Positions 40,720 to 48,952 of a stretch of 64,000 nucleotides of DNA are shown here, piece after piece. Source of the DNA: Tsukamurella pulmonis (GTDB taxonomy: Bacteria > Actinomycetota > Actinomycetes > Mycobacteriales > Mycobacteriaceae); NCBI RefSeq assembly GCF_900103175.1, contig NZ_FNLF01000002.1, positions 3,052,136 to 3,116,135 on the forward strand, written 5' to 3'. A program made the translations under genes and the position numbers. How positions within the stretch are numbered: position 1 is the stretch's first letter; every line of letters starts with the position of its first letter. The notes under the pieces were generated by a model. That model saw nothing but the letters and a program-made list of their open reading frames with translations. It was not told the origin of the DNA and did no database searches.

Positions 40720-40735
40720 GTTAACTGCGTGTTAC
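40720..40735 (-). promoter_or_regulatory. GlnR-like half-box before glnA2
   Basis: GTAAC-n6-TTAAC on the minus strand is one base off the GTnAC-n6-GAAAC pattern and covers the -35 region of the -10 above. Confidence 0.35.
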
Positions 40736-40814
40736 AACCCGCGACGACGACGCGCGGAATGCGAGGCCCTCGGTTCCGGGCGTTTCGCAGCCGCGAACCC
40801 GGCGAGGAAGTAGC

Positions 40815-41396
40815 GTGCGCGGCGTGCACACACCGTTCGCCCGCCTCAGCGCCGTCGCGGCGCCGGCGTGCACGCTGCTGCTCGCCGCGTGTGGCTCGTC
40901 GCCGCAGGCCCCGCCCTCCACCGCGGCCGCGCCCGCGATCGACGTGTGCCCGTCGGCGACCCCGGCGACGGACGCCCGCACGATCGCGCTGGCCGGCGTC
41001 ACCGGCAGCGCGGAGGTGACCCCACCCACCGAGACCTCGGCGCCGCGGGTCGTCGTCGCGACGCCGTACCGGGTCGATCGCTCGCAGACCGTCACGGCGC
41101 ACGCGGGAACCGGCGCCGCGATCGTCGACAACTCGGTGGTCACCGTCTGCTACCAGGGCGTCAACGGCAGGACCGGGTTCGTCTTCGACGACGCGTTCGC
41201 CCGCGCGACCTCAGCGGAGATGGCGCTGCCCGACGTCGTGCCCGGCTTCCGCGCCGCCCTCGTCGGGCAGCGGGTCGGCGCGCGCGTGGTCACCTCCGTC
41301 ACCGCCGCGGACGGGTACCCCAAGGGCGAGCCGCGTGCGGGCGCCGCACCGGGCGACACCCTGATCTTCGCGATCACGGTGCTCGCCGCGAACTGA
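40815..41396 (+). CDS. FKBP-type peptidyl-prolyl isomerase lipoprotein (paralogue)
   Basis: This 193-aa lipoprotein has a signal sequence ending L-L-A-A-C and a C-terminal FKBP domain. The V-C-Y-Q-G-V-N-G-R-T-G and D-V-V-P-G-F-R-A-A-L segments are close to those of the protein at 34228-34776, as is the D-G-Y-P-K-G. GTG at 40815 is chosen for AGGAAG four bases upstream; GTG 40824 is an alternative. It is divergent from glnA2, and its stop abuts that of the convergent hydrolase gene with no gap. Confidence 0.85.
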   Translation: MRGVHTPFARLSAVAAPACTLLLAACGSSPQAPPSTAAAPAIDVCPSATPATDARTIALAGVTGSAEVTPPTETSAPRVVVATPYRVDRSQTVTAHAGTGAAIVDNSVVTVCYQGVNGRTGFVFDDAFARATSAEMALPDVVPGFRAALVGQRVGARVVTSVTAADGYPKGEPRAGAAPGDTLIFAITVLAAN

Positions 41397-43010
41397 TCAG
41401 CTCGCGCAGCGCAGCCCCTCCTGCGGGTCCTTCAGATCCCGCAGGTAGGCGGTCACGGCGTCGTCGACGCAGTTGTTGCCCTCCAGGGAGACGGTGTGCT
41501 GACTGCCCTCGAAGCTGATCAGCGAGGCGCCGAGCTGGCGCGCCAGGTTGACGCCGTTCTGGTACGGGGTGGCCGGGTCGTGCGTGGTAGAGACCACCAC
41601 CAGCTTCGGCGCTCCGACCGCGCGCACCTCGTGCGGCTTGAGCGTGGGCGCCGCGGCCCAGAAGGCGCACGAGCCCTTCGCCGCGCGGCCGGTGCCGCGA
41701 CCATCGTCGAGAAAGGGGGCGGCCCTGCGGATCTCGGTGTCGAGCCGGGACAGGTCGGCGGGATCGGTGACCGCCGGGCCGTCCATGCAGTTGATCGCCG
41801 TGTTCGCGTCCATCATCGGCGAGTACCGCCCCTGATCGTCCCGGTTGAGGTACAGATCGGCGATCACCTGCAGCAGCGTGCCGTCGCCGCGCTGCAGGCC
41901 GGCCAGGCCGCGCCGCAACGGCTCCCACAGCTGCTTGGCGTACATCGCCTGGATGGTGGCGGTCGTCGCGTCGCTGTAGCTCAGCTGTCGGCCGCCCTGC
42001 CCCCGGACCGTCCGGTCGATCAGCGGGCGCACCAGCTGCTGGTAGCGCTCCGTGGCCCTGGCCGGGTCCTGTCCCACCGGGCAGCCCGTCCGGGTCGCGC
42101 AGTCCTTGGCCCAGTCGTCGAACACGGTCTGGAAACCGGCCATCTGCTGCACCGACGAGGAGATCGCGTCCTCCGCCGGATCCACGGCACCGTCGAGCAC
42201 CATGGCCCGCACCCGCTCCGGGAAGGTCTCCGCGTAGATGGCGCCGATGAACGTGCCGTAGCTGTAGCCCAGATAGGTGAGCTTGTCGTCGCCGAGGACG
42301 GCGCGCAGCACGTCCAGATCGCGGACGGTGTCCGCGGTGCCGACGTGCGCGAGGAACGTCTTGCCCATCTTCTCGGCGCACAGATCCGCCTGCGACTCGT
42401 TGAACTCCTCCTGCGCGGCGATCCCGGCGGGCGAGTTGTCGTAGGCGAGTGTGGAGAGCCGGTTCTCGTCGCGCTGGCGGTCGCTCGAGCACTTCACGGC
42501 CGGCGAGCTCGCCCCGACGCCACGCGGGTCCCAGCCGACGAGGTCGAAGCTGTTCGCGATCTCGTACTTGCCCGCCTCCATGGATTTGCCCGCCACCTGT
42601 TGCACGCCCGAGCCGCCGGGGCCGCCGGGATTCATCAGCAGCGAGCCCCGCCGCTGCCCCGTGGCCTTGACCCGGGCGACCGCGAGCTTGGTCTCCCCCG
42701 CGCTCGGGTCGTCGTAATCGATCGGCACGGTCAGGCGCGCGCACTCCAGCGTGGTCTTGTCGTACTCGGTGATGTCGTCGGTCCGGGCCATCTCGGCGCA
42801 CGAACCCCACTCGAGCTGCTGTCCGTAGTACTGCTGCAGCGATGCCGGGACGCCCGGTACCGCGGTCGGTGTCCGGGGGTTCGTGCTCGTGCCCGCGGTC
42901 GTGGATCCGCGGGCGGGCTCGGCGGTCCCGCCGGTCTGGACCGAGCATCCCGCGAGGGCGGCCACGACGAGGACCGCGGTCGCGGTCAGGAGGGGCTTAC
43001 CTGCCTTCAT
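41397..43010 (-). CDS. CaeA/Hip1-type secreted alpha/beta hydrolase lipoprotein
   Basis: The 537-aa protein resembles Rv2224c (CaeA/Hip1) and Rv2223c, cell-envelope serine hydrolases/proteases of the SCO7095 family. The signal peptide ends L-A-G-C. The nucleophile elbow G-Y-S-Y-G-T and the upstream oxyanion M-N-P-G-G-P-G-G-S-G are clear. Later H-D-P-A-T-P supplies the Asp and S-Q-H-T-V the His. Only one copy exists here, where M. tuberculosis has two in tandem. ATG at 43010 follows GGGAGG and is divergent from nadE by 54 bp. Confidence 0.9.
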   Translation of the reverse strand: MKAGKPLLTATAVLVVAALAGCSVQTGGTAEPARGSTTAGTSTNPRTPTAVPGVPASLQQYYGQQLEWGSCAEMARTDDITEYDKTTLECARLTVPIDYDDPSAGETKLAVARVKATGQRRGSLLMNPGGPGGSGVQQVAGKSMEAGKYEIANSFDLVGWDPRGVGASSPAVKCSSDRQRDENRLSTLAYDNSPAGIAAQEEFNESQADLCAEKMGKTFLAHVGTADTVRDLDVLRAVLGDDKLTYLGYSYGTFIGAIYAETFPERVRAMVLDGAVDPAEDAISSSVQQMAGFQTVFDDWAKDCATRTGCPVGQDPARATERYQQLVRPLIDRTVRGQGGRQLSYSDATTATIQAMYAKQLWEPLRRGLAGLQRGDGTLLQVIADLYLNRDDQGRYSPMMDANTAINCMDGPAVTDPADLSRLDTEIRRAAPFLDDGRGTGRAAKGSCAFWAAAPTLKPHEVRAVGAPKLVVVSTTHDPATPYQNGVNLARQLGASLISFEGSQHTVSLEGNNCVDDAVTAYLRDLKDPQEGLRCAS

Positions 43011-43052
43011 CCTCCCGATCCTGCCACGCGGCGCCGCCGCTTCCGGGGACGC

Positions 43053-43058
43053 TAGGGT
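43053..43058 (+). promoter_or_regulatory. -10 box of leaderless nadE
   Basis: TAGGGT ends 6 nt before the ATG at 43065 and no Shine-Dalgarno is present. Confidence 0.6.
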
Positions 43059-43064
43059 TGAGCC

Positions 43065-44798
43065 ATGACGCCCCTTCGTGTCGCGGCGTGCCAGATCAAC
43101 CCCGTCGTGGGCGATCTGGACGCGAATGTCGCTCGGATCACCGCTGCAGCCCGGGACGCCGCGGAGCGCGGCGCGCAGGTCGCCGTCTTCGGGGAGATGG
43201 CCCTCACCGGTTACCCCGTCGAGGATCTGCTGCTGCGCCGCTCCTTCGCCGTCGACTCCCGCGAGGCCGTGCACGAGCTGGCCCGCTCACTCGACACGGC
43301 CGGCTGCGGCGACCTGATCGTGATCGTCGGCTTCCTCGATCGCGACCCCGACGCCCCGGAGACGAGCACCGATCCCACGGGCGGCGCGCGCAACGCCGCG
43401 GGCGTGCTGCACGGCGGCGAGCTCGTCGCCCGCTACGACAAGCACTTCCTGCCCAACTACGGCGTCTTCGACGAGAAGCGCTGGTTCACCCCCGGCGACC
43501 GGCTGGTCGTCCTCGACGTCGACGGGGTGCGGCTCGGCCTCGCGATCTGCGAGGACGTCTGGTGGCCCGACGGTCCCGTGGCAGGGCTGGGCGAGCTCGG
43601 CGTCGACGCGGTCCTGTGCCTCAACGCCAGCCCCTTCGAGGTGGGCAAGCCGGCGCAGCGCCGCGAGATCCTCGCGGCGCGGGTCGCCGAGGGCGGCGCG
43701 CCGGTGCTCTACGTCAACCTCGTCGGCGGGCAGGACGAGCTGGTCTTCGACGGTGACTCGTTCACCGCGCGGTCCGGCTCCGACTGGGCGCCCGGCCCGC
43801 AGTTCGTGGAGGCCACCACCTTCACGGACGTCCCCGCCCTGGGCCGGGACCGCGCCGAGACTGTCGCGGGCTGGTCGGTCGAGTCGGTGCGCCTCGCGGC
43901 GCGCCCCGCGTCCGCGCTGCAGTCCGCGGCACCGCGCGTCGCCGACCTCGACGAGACCGCGCAGATCTGGGCGGCCCTGGTCACCGGCACGCGGGACTAC
44001 GTGCACAAGGTCGGTGGGCGCACCGTCGCCCTGGGCATGTCCGGGGGCATCGACTCCGCGCTGGTCGCCGTGATCGCCGCCGACGCGGTGGGCGCGGACA
44101 ACGTCTACGGCGTCGGCATGCCGTCCAAGTACAGCTCCGACCACTCCAAGGACGACGCCGCGGAGCAGGCGCGCCGCATGGGCATCCACTTCCGGTTCGA
44201 GCCGATCGAGCACATGGTCGAGGCCTTCGTCGGCCAGTTGCACCTGACGGGCCTGGCGGAGGAGAACATCCAGGCCCGGTGCCGCGGCATGACGCTGATG
44301 TCACTGTCCAACCTCGACGGCCACCTGGTGCTGGCCACCGGCAACAAGAGCGAACTGGCCGTGGGCTATTCGACGATCTACGGCGACGCGGTGGGCGCCT
44401 ACGCCCCGATCCGCGACGTGGAGAAGTCGCTCGTCTGGGAGCTGGCGCGCTGGCGCAACAAGGTCGCCGTCGAGCGCGGCGAGACCCCGCCCATCCCGGA
44501 GAACTCGATCACCAAGGAGCCGTCGGCGGAGCTGCGGCCCGGCCAGAAGGACAGCGACTCGCTGCCCGACTACGACGTCCTCGACGACATCCTGCGCCGT
44601 TACGTCGAGCAGGACCAGGGCGTCGCCGAGATCGCGGAGGCCGGGTACGAGCCGGACCTGATCCGCAAGGTCGCGCGGCTCGTCGATCGCGCCGAGTACA
44701 AGCGCCGCCAGTACCCGCTCGGCCCGAAGGTCACACCCAAGGCCTTCGGCCGCGACCGCCGGATGCCGATCACGAACCGCTGGCACGACCCGGCCTAG
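43065..44798 (+). CDS. nadE: Glutamine-dependent NAD+ synthetase
   Basis: NadE makes NAD+ from nicotinic acid adenine dinucleotide, ATP and glutamine. The 577-aa protein has an N-terminal nitrilase-like glutaminase with the triad Glu44 (F-G-E-M-A), Lys126 (Y-D-K-H-F) and Cys162 (I-C-E-D-V-W). A C-terminal synthetase domain follows, with the P-loop-like G-M-S-G-G-I-D-S-A. It is about 100 residues shorter than M. tuberculosis NadE and looks like the compact proteobacterial/Rhodococcus type. That gene is not at this locus in M. tuberculosis. panB follows after 50 bp. Confidence 0.96.
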   Translation: MTPLRVAACQINPVVGDLDANVARITAAARDAAERGAQVAVFGEMALTGYPVEDLLLRRSFAVDSREAVHELARSLDTAGCGDLIVIVGFLDRDPDAPETSTDPTGGARNAAGVLHGGELVARYDKHFLPNYGVFDEKRWFTPGDRLVVLDVDGVRLGLAICEDVWWPDGPVAGLGELGVDAVLCLNASPFEVGKPAQRREILAARVAEGGAPVLYVNLVGGQDELVFDGDSFTARSGSDWAPGPQFVEATTFTDVPALGRDRAETVAGWSVESVRLAARPASALQSAAPRVADLDETAQIWAALVTGTRDYVHKVGGRTVALGMSGGIDSALVAVIAADAVGADNVYGVGMPSKYSSDHSKDDAAEQARRMGIHFRFEPIEHMVEAFVGQLHLTGLAEENIQARCRGMTLMSLSNLDGHLVLATGNKSELAVGYSTIYGDAVGAYAPIRDVEKSLVWELARWRNKVAVERGETPPIPENSITKEPSAELRPGQKDSDSLPDYDVLDDILRRYVEQDQGVAEIAEAGYEPDLIRKVARLVDRAEYKRRQYPLGPKVTPKAFGRDRRMPITNRWHDPA

Positions 44799-44848
44799 AG
44801 ACTGCCCGGACCGGAGAGACCGGCTGGGACACGAAGGGAACGACAACG

Positions 44849-45697
44849 ATGAGCGAAACGCCCGTCTACGGAAGCGGTTCCGACGCGCCGAGCGCGCCGG
44901 CCCGGAAGAAAGTGCGCATCCACCACCTCGCCGATCTCAAGGAGCGCGGCGAGAAGTGGGCGATGCTCACCAGTTACGACTACATGACCGCCTCGATCTT
45001 CGACGAGGCCGGCGTCACCGCCCTGCTGATCGGCGACAGCGCAGCGAACACCGTGTACGGGTTCGACTCCACGCTGCCGATGGAGCTGGACGTGATGGCG
45101 GCGATGGTCGCCGCCGTGCGCCGCGGCACGAAGTACGCGCTGGTGGTGGCGGACATGCCCTTCGCCAGCTACGAGGAGTCCCCGGAACAGGCCTACCGCA
45201 GCGCCGCGAAGCTGATGAAGGCCGGCGCGGAGGCGGTCAAGCTCGAGGGCGGCGTGCACATGGCGCCCACCATCGAGTTCCTGCAGCGCCGCGGCATCCC
45301 GGTGATGGCGCACATCGGATTCACCCCGCAGTCGGTGAATTCACTGGGCGGCAACCGGGTTCAGGGGCGCGGCGACGAAGCGGCCGACAAGATCCGGCTC
45401 GACGCGAAGGCCGTGGACGCCGCGGGCGCGTTCTCGGTGGTGCTGGAGATGGTGCCCTCGGACGTGGCCGCGCAGGTGACCAAGGAGATCGCGATCCCCA
45501 CGATCGGGATCGGCGCCGGCAATCAGTGCGACGGCCAGGTGCTGGTGTGGCAGGACTTCTCCGGCCTCAACCGCGGACGCACGGCGCGCTTCGTCAAGAA
45601 GTACGCCAACATCGGCGACGAGCTGCTGCGCGGCGCCCAGGACTACGTGGCGGAGGTCGCCTCGGGCGAGTTCCCCGGACCGGAGCACGGATTCTGA
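44849..45697 (+). CDS. panB: 3-methyl-2-oxobutanoate hydroxymethyltransferase
   Basis: PanB makes ketopantoate from ketoisovalerate and methylene-THF, the first committed step to pantothenate and CoA. The 282-aa protein has the TIM-barrel motifs L-T-S-Y-D-Y, G-D-S-A-A-N (Mg site) and V-K-L-E-G-G. The later M-A-H-I-G-F-T-P-Q and G-I-G-A-G and the C-terminal P-x-x-H-G-F are also as expected. It corresponds to Rv2225. GAAGGGAA precedes the ATG at moderate distance. Its TGA overlaps the ATG of pip (TGATG). Confidence 0.97.
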   Translation: MSETPVYGSGSDAPSAPARKKVRIHHLADLKERGEKWAMLTSYDYMTASIFDEAGVTALLIGDSAANTVYGFDSTLPMELDVMAAMVAAVRRGTKYALVVADMPFASYEESPEQAYRSAAKLMKAGAEAVKLEGGVHMAPTIEFLQRRGIPVMAHIGFTPQSVNSLGGNRVQGRGDEAADKIRLDAKAVDAAGAFSVVLEMVPSDVAAQVTKEIAIPTIGIGAGNQCDGQVLVWQDFSGLNRGRTARFVKKYANIGDELLRGAQDYVAEVASGEFPGPEHGF

Positions 45698-46701
45698 TGC
45701 GCGAGTTCTACCCCGAGATCGAGCCCTACAGCACCGAGTTGCTGGACGTGGGCGACGGGCAGTTGCTGTACGTCGAGCAGAGCGGCTCCCCCGCCGGCAA
45801 GCCGGTCGTGTTCATCCACGGCGGTCCCGGCGGCGGCACCTCTCCCGACTGCCGCCGCTTCTTCGACCCCTCCGTGTACCGCATCGTCGTCTTCGACCAG
45901 CGCGGCTGCGGGCAGTCGAAGCCGCACATCGCCGATGCTCCGTCCGATTCGAGCGCGAGCGCGGCGCAGTCGCTCGCGGACCGGCTCGCGGTGAACACCA
46001 CCGCACACCTCATCGCCGACATCGAGCGGATCCGCGAGCACCTCGGCATCGACCGGTGGCAGGTCTTCGGCGGCTCGTGGGGCTCCACGCTGGGCCTGGC
46101 CTATGCGCAGGCCCACCCGGAGAGGGTCACGGAGCTGGTGCTGCGCGGCATCTTTCTGCTGCGCCGCAGTGAGCTGGACTGGTATTACAACGACGGTGCC
46201 TCGCACGTCTACCCGGACAACTGGGAGGGGTACCTGGCCCCGCTCGACGAGGCGGACCGGGCCCCGTCGGCCGACAAGATCGCGGCCTACCACCGGCTGC
46301 TGCACTCGGATGACGAGGCGGTGGCGCTGCGCGCGGCGAAGGCCTGGTCGAAGTGGGAGCGCAGCACGAGCCACCTGATCAACACCGCGGAGAGCGCGGC
46401 CGACGCCGACGATCCGCGGTTCGCGATCCCGTTCGCGCAGATCGAGAACCACTACTTCGTCAACGGCGGCTTCCTCGACGAGGGGCAGCTGCTGCGCGAC
46501 ATCGATCGCATCGCCGGGATTCCCGGCGTGATCGTGCAGGGCCGCTACGACGTGGTGTGCCCCGCGCGCAGCGCGTGGGACCTGCACCGCGCGTGGCCGA
46601 GTGCCGACCTGGTCATGGTGCCCGACGCGGGCCACTCGGCCTTCGAGCCGGGCATCCAATCGGCGCTCATCGAGGCCACCGACCGATTCGCGAAGGGCTG
46701 A
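45697..46701 (+). CDS. pip: Proline iminopeptidase (alpha/beta hydrolase)
   Basis: This cytosolic serine peptidase of family S33 releases N-terminal proline from peptides. The 334-aa protein has H-G-G-P-G-G-G (oxyanion), D-Q-R-G-C-G-Q-S, the nucleophile G-G-S-W-G-S-T-L, then G-R-Y-D-V-V-C-P (Asp) and A-G-H-S-A-F-E (His). The order and cap domain are typical of Pip. The ATG shares its A with the panB stop, so translation is coupled. The coupling with panB is not obviously functional. CYTH-CHAD follows after 2 bp. Confidence 0.95.
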   Translation: MREFYPEIEPYSTELLDVGDGQLLYVEQSGSPAGKPVVFIHGGPGGGTSPDCRRFFDPSVYRIVVFDQRGCGQSKPHIADAPSDSSASAAQSLADRLAVNTTAHLIADIERIREHLGIDRWQVFGGSWGSTLGLAYAQAHPERVTELVLRGIFLLRRSELDWYYNDGASHVYPDNWEGYLAPLDEADRAPSADKIAAYHRLLHSDDEAVALRAAKAWSKWERSTSHLINTAESAADADDPRFAIPFAQIENHYFVNGGFLDEGQLLRDIDRIAGIPGVIVQGRYDVVCPARSAWDLHRAWPSADLVMVPDAGHSAFEPGIQSALIEATDRFAKG

Positions 46702-46703
46702 GC

Positions 46704-48200
46704 ATGGCGGAGCAGCGTGAGATCGAGACGAAGTACGAGGTCGGAGCCGAGACCGCCGCGCCGTCACTGGCGGCGGTGCCGGGCGTCGATCACGTCACCA
46801 CCGACGAGGTCTTCCACCTGGTGGCGGTGTACTACGACACCGAAGCCCTGGACCTCGCCGCGAACCGGATCACGCTGCGCCGCCGCACGGGCGGCAAGGA
46901 CGACGGGTGGCACCTCAAGCTGCCCGACGGTGCCGACCGTCGCGAGGTGACGGTGCCGCTGGCCGACGACGCCGACGCGCCCGAGGGCGCGCCGGCCGAG
47001 GTTCCCGCGGAGCTGGTGCGGCGCGTCCGCGCCCTGGTGCGCGGGCGCGCCCTCGCGCCCGTCGCGATCGTCGAGAACGAGCGGCACACCACGTACTGCC
47101 GCGCGGTCGATGACGAACTCCTCGGCGAGTTCGTCGACGACCACGTGCATTCCGTCTCGCTGCTCCCGGACGGTCCCGAGAAGAACTGGCGCGAATGGGA
47201 GTTCGAGGTGCCCGACACCTCGCTGGGCCGCAAGACCGCGGTCGCCGTCGACAAGGCGCTGCGCGCCGCCGGCGGCGCGCAGCCCGATGCGGCGTCCAAG
47301 CTCGCGCGCGCGATCGACGTGGAGGCCGCCCGGCGGCCCGTCGACCTGCCGAAGAAGATCTCTCACGCCACCGCGGGTCAGCTGCTCACCGCAGCGCTCG
47401 CGGCCTACCGCGACAAGCTGCTCCGCGAGGATCCGCGGGTGCGCGCCCGGGGCGAGGACTCCGTGCACCAGATGCGCGTGGCGACCCGGCAGCTGCGCAG
47501 CGTGCTCACCGAGTTCTCCGGCTTCTTCGAGGGACCGGCACGGGCCGCGCTGAGCTCGGAACTCAAACTGCTGGCGTCGATCCTCGGTGCCGTCCGTGAC
47601 GCAGAGGTGCTGGCACAGCGGTTCGAGGGCTTCGAGGCCGGCGGTGAGCTCGACGGTGCCGGTGCCGCCCTGGCCCAGCGCCAGCGAGCCGCCGAGGCCC
47701 GCGGCTGGGGCCGGGTGGACCTCGCGCTCGAGTCCGACCGGTACTTCGTGCTGCTGGACGCGATCGACGCTTTCATCGCCGATCCACCGCTGCGCGAGCG
47801 CGCCGACCGGCAGGCCGTCAAGAGCCTGGCACCGCTGTTGGACAAGCGGATCCGCTCGTTCGCGCGACAGTCGATGGTGCTGCTCGCCGACCCCGGCTGC
47901 ACCGACCACGACGTGCACGCCATCCGCAAGCACGCCAAGCGGCTGCGCTACGCCTCCGCGGTCGTGGACCCGGTGGTCCGTGGCGACCTGCGCTCCGAGG
48001 TCAAGGGCTTGGCGAAGGTGCAGACCCGTCTCGGTGAGTTCCAGGACGCGACCATCGCCCGCGACGCCGTGGCCGAGCTCGCCGCGGAGACCACCGATCC
48101 CGGGATCGCGTTCCGCCTGGGACGGATCGACGCGATCGAGGAGCGGCGCGCCGCGCAGGCCAGGGCGAGCCTGCCGGACATGCTGCGCCGCTTGCGGTGA
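46704..48200 (+). CDS. CYTH-CHAD domain protein (possible triphosphatase/polyphosphate binder)
   Basis: The 498-aa protein corresponds to Rv2226. The N-terminal CYTH domain (about residues 3-195) has the E-x-E-x-K motif at Glu6-Lys10 and the later R-I-T-L-R-R-R-T-G-G and W-H-L-K strands. These form the tunnel of inorganic-triphosphate hydrolases. The C-terminal CHAD domain (about residues 220-490) is helical and His/Arg/Lys-rich, with V-H-Q-M-R-V-A-T-R-Q-L-R and H-A-I-R-K-H-A-K-R-L-R. CHAD domains bind polyphosphate. A role in polyphosphate or triphosphate metabolism is inferred. Confidence 0.92.
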   Translation: MAEQREIETKYEVGAETAAPSLAAVPGVDHVTTDEVFHLVAVYYDTEALDLAANRITLRRRTGGKDDGWHLKLPDGADRREVTVPLADDADAPEGAPAEVPAELVRRVRALVRGRALAPVAIVENERHTTYCRAVDDELLGEFVDDHVHSVSLLPDGPEKNWREWEFEVPDTSLGRKTAVAVDKALRAAGGAQPDAASKLARAIDVEAARRPVDLPKKISHATAGQLLTAALAAYRDKLLREDPRVRARGEDSVHQMRVATRQLRSVLTEFSGFFEGPARAALSSELKLLASILGAVRDAEVLAQRFEGFEAGGELDGAGAALAQRQRAAEARGWGRVDLALESDRYFVLLDAIDAFIADPPLRERADRQAVKSLAPLLDKRIRSFARQSMVLLADPGCTDHDVHAIRKHAKRLRYASAVVDPVVRGDLRSEVKGLAKVQTRLGEFQDATIARDAVAELAAETTDPGIAFRLGRIDAIEERRAAQARASLPDMLRRLR

Positions 48201-48216
48201 GCCTCCGGCCCGAGGT

Positions 48217-48948
48217 CTACAGACCGGCGATGCCGGCGAGGCGGTTGCCGATGTCGGTGCCCGAGTACGAGGTGTGCGAGGCTATCACCGTGGTGCCGAG
48301 GTCACCGGTCCAGTGGCACACCGGATCACCGGCCGCGCAGATCGACAGGGTGCGGCCGCCCACGCGGGGCGGGAGCGGCGCCGGGTTCGCGCCACTGACC
48401 AGCGCGGATGCCTGCGCCATTCCCGGCGAGCGCGGCGCCGTGCCGACGTACCGGGTGGTGTCGTTGGGGATCCGGTCGGGATCGCCGATGAGCGCCGCCG
48501 CGGTGAACTGCGGGCGGTCTCCGAGCCGCTGCAGCGCGCGGTGCACGGCCGCCGCGCCCTGCGAGTAACCGGCCATCACGATCCGGGTCGACGGGCAGGC
48601 CTTGAGGACGATCTCCACGTCGCCCTGGGTGTTCGCCGCGCCGGTGTTCATGCTGGCGAGGAACCCGCCCAGCTGATCCAGCCCGGTGGGCACGGCGGCC
48701 GCCGGGTAGTAGATGGGACGGATCGCCACGGTCTTGTCCGCCGCGCGGGCACGGGCGGCGAAGGTCTGTGCGGCGGAGTTCACCGTGCTGCCGAGTCCGC
48801 CGGAGGAGCGGCCCTCGCCGGACCCCGCGGCGCCGATGACGGTGTAGTCGGTACAGTCCGGCGCGGCCACGGCGGGCGCGGCCAGGGCCGGGATCAGGGG
48901 CGCGAGCAGGACGACGAGGGCGGGAATGAGGACGAGGCGGCGGCTCAT
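48217..48948 (-). CDS. Cutinase-family secreted esterase
   Basis: The 243-aa protein has a clear signal peptide (cleavage expected after A-V-A-A, near residue 29) and a cutinase domain. C-T-D-Y-T-V-I-G-A-A-G-S-G-E is followed by the nucleophile G-Y-S-Q-G-A-A, then C-A-A-G-D-P-V-C-H-W (Asp) and S-H-T-S-Y (His). Four cysteines could form two disulfides. Mycobacterial homologues act on lipids or polyesters outside the cell. The start ATG at 48948 lies 6 nt after TAGCGT, within the 3' end of the RNB gene. Confidence 0.94.
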   Translation of the reverse strand: MSRRLVLIPALVVLLAPLIPALAAPAVAAPDCTDYTVIGAAGSGEGRSSGGLGSTVNSAAQTFAARARAADKTVAIRPIYYPAAAVPTGLDQLGGFLASMNTGAANTQGDVEIVLKACPSTRIVMAGYSQGAAAVHRALQRLGDRPQFTAAALIGDPDRIPNDTTRYVGTAPRSPGMAQASALVSGANPAPLPPRVGGRTLSICAAGDPVCHWTGDLGTTVIASHTSYSGTDIGNRLAGIAGL

Positions 48949-48952
48949 GGCC

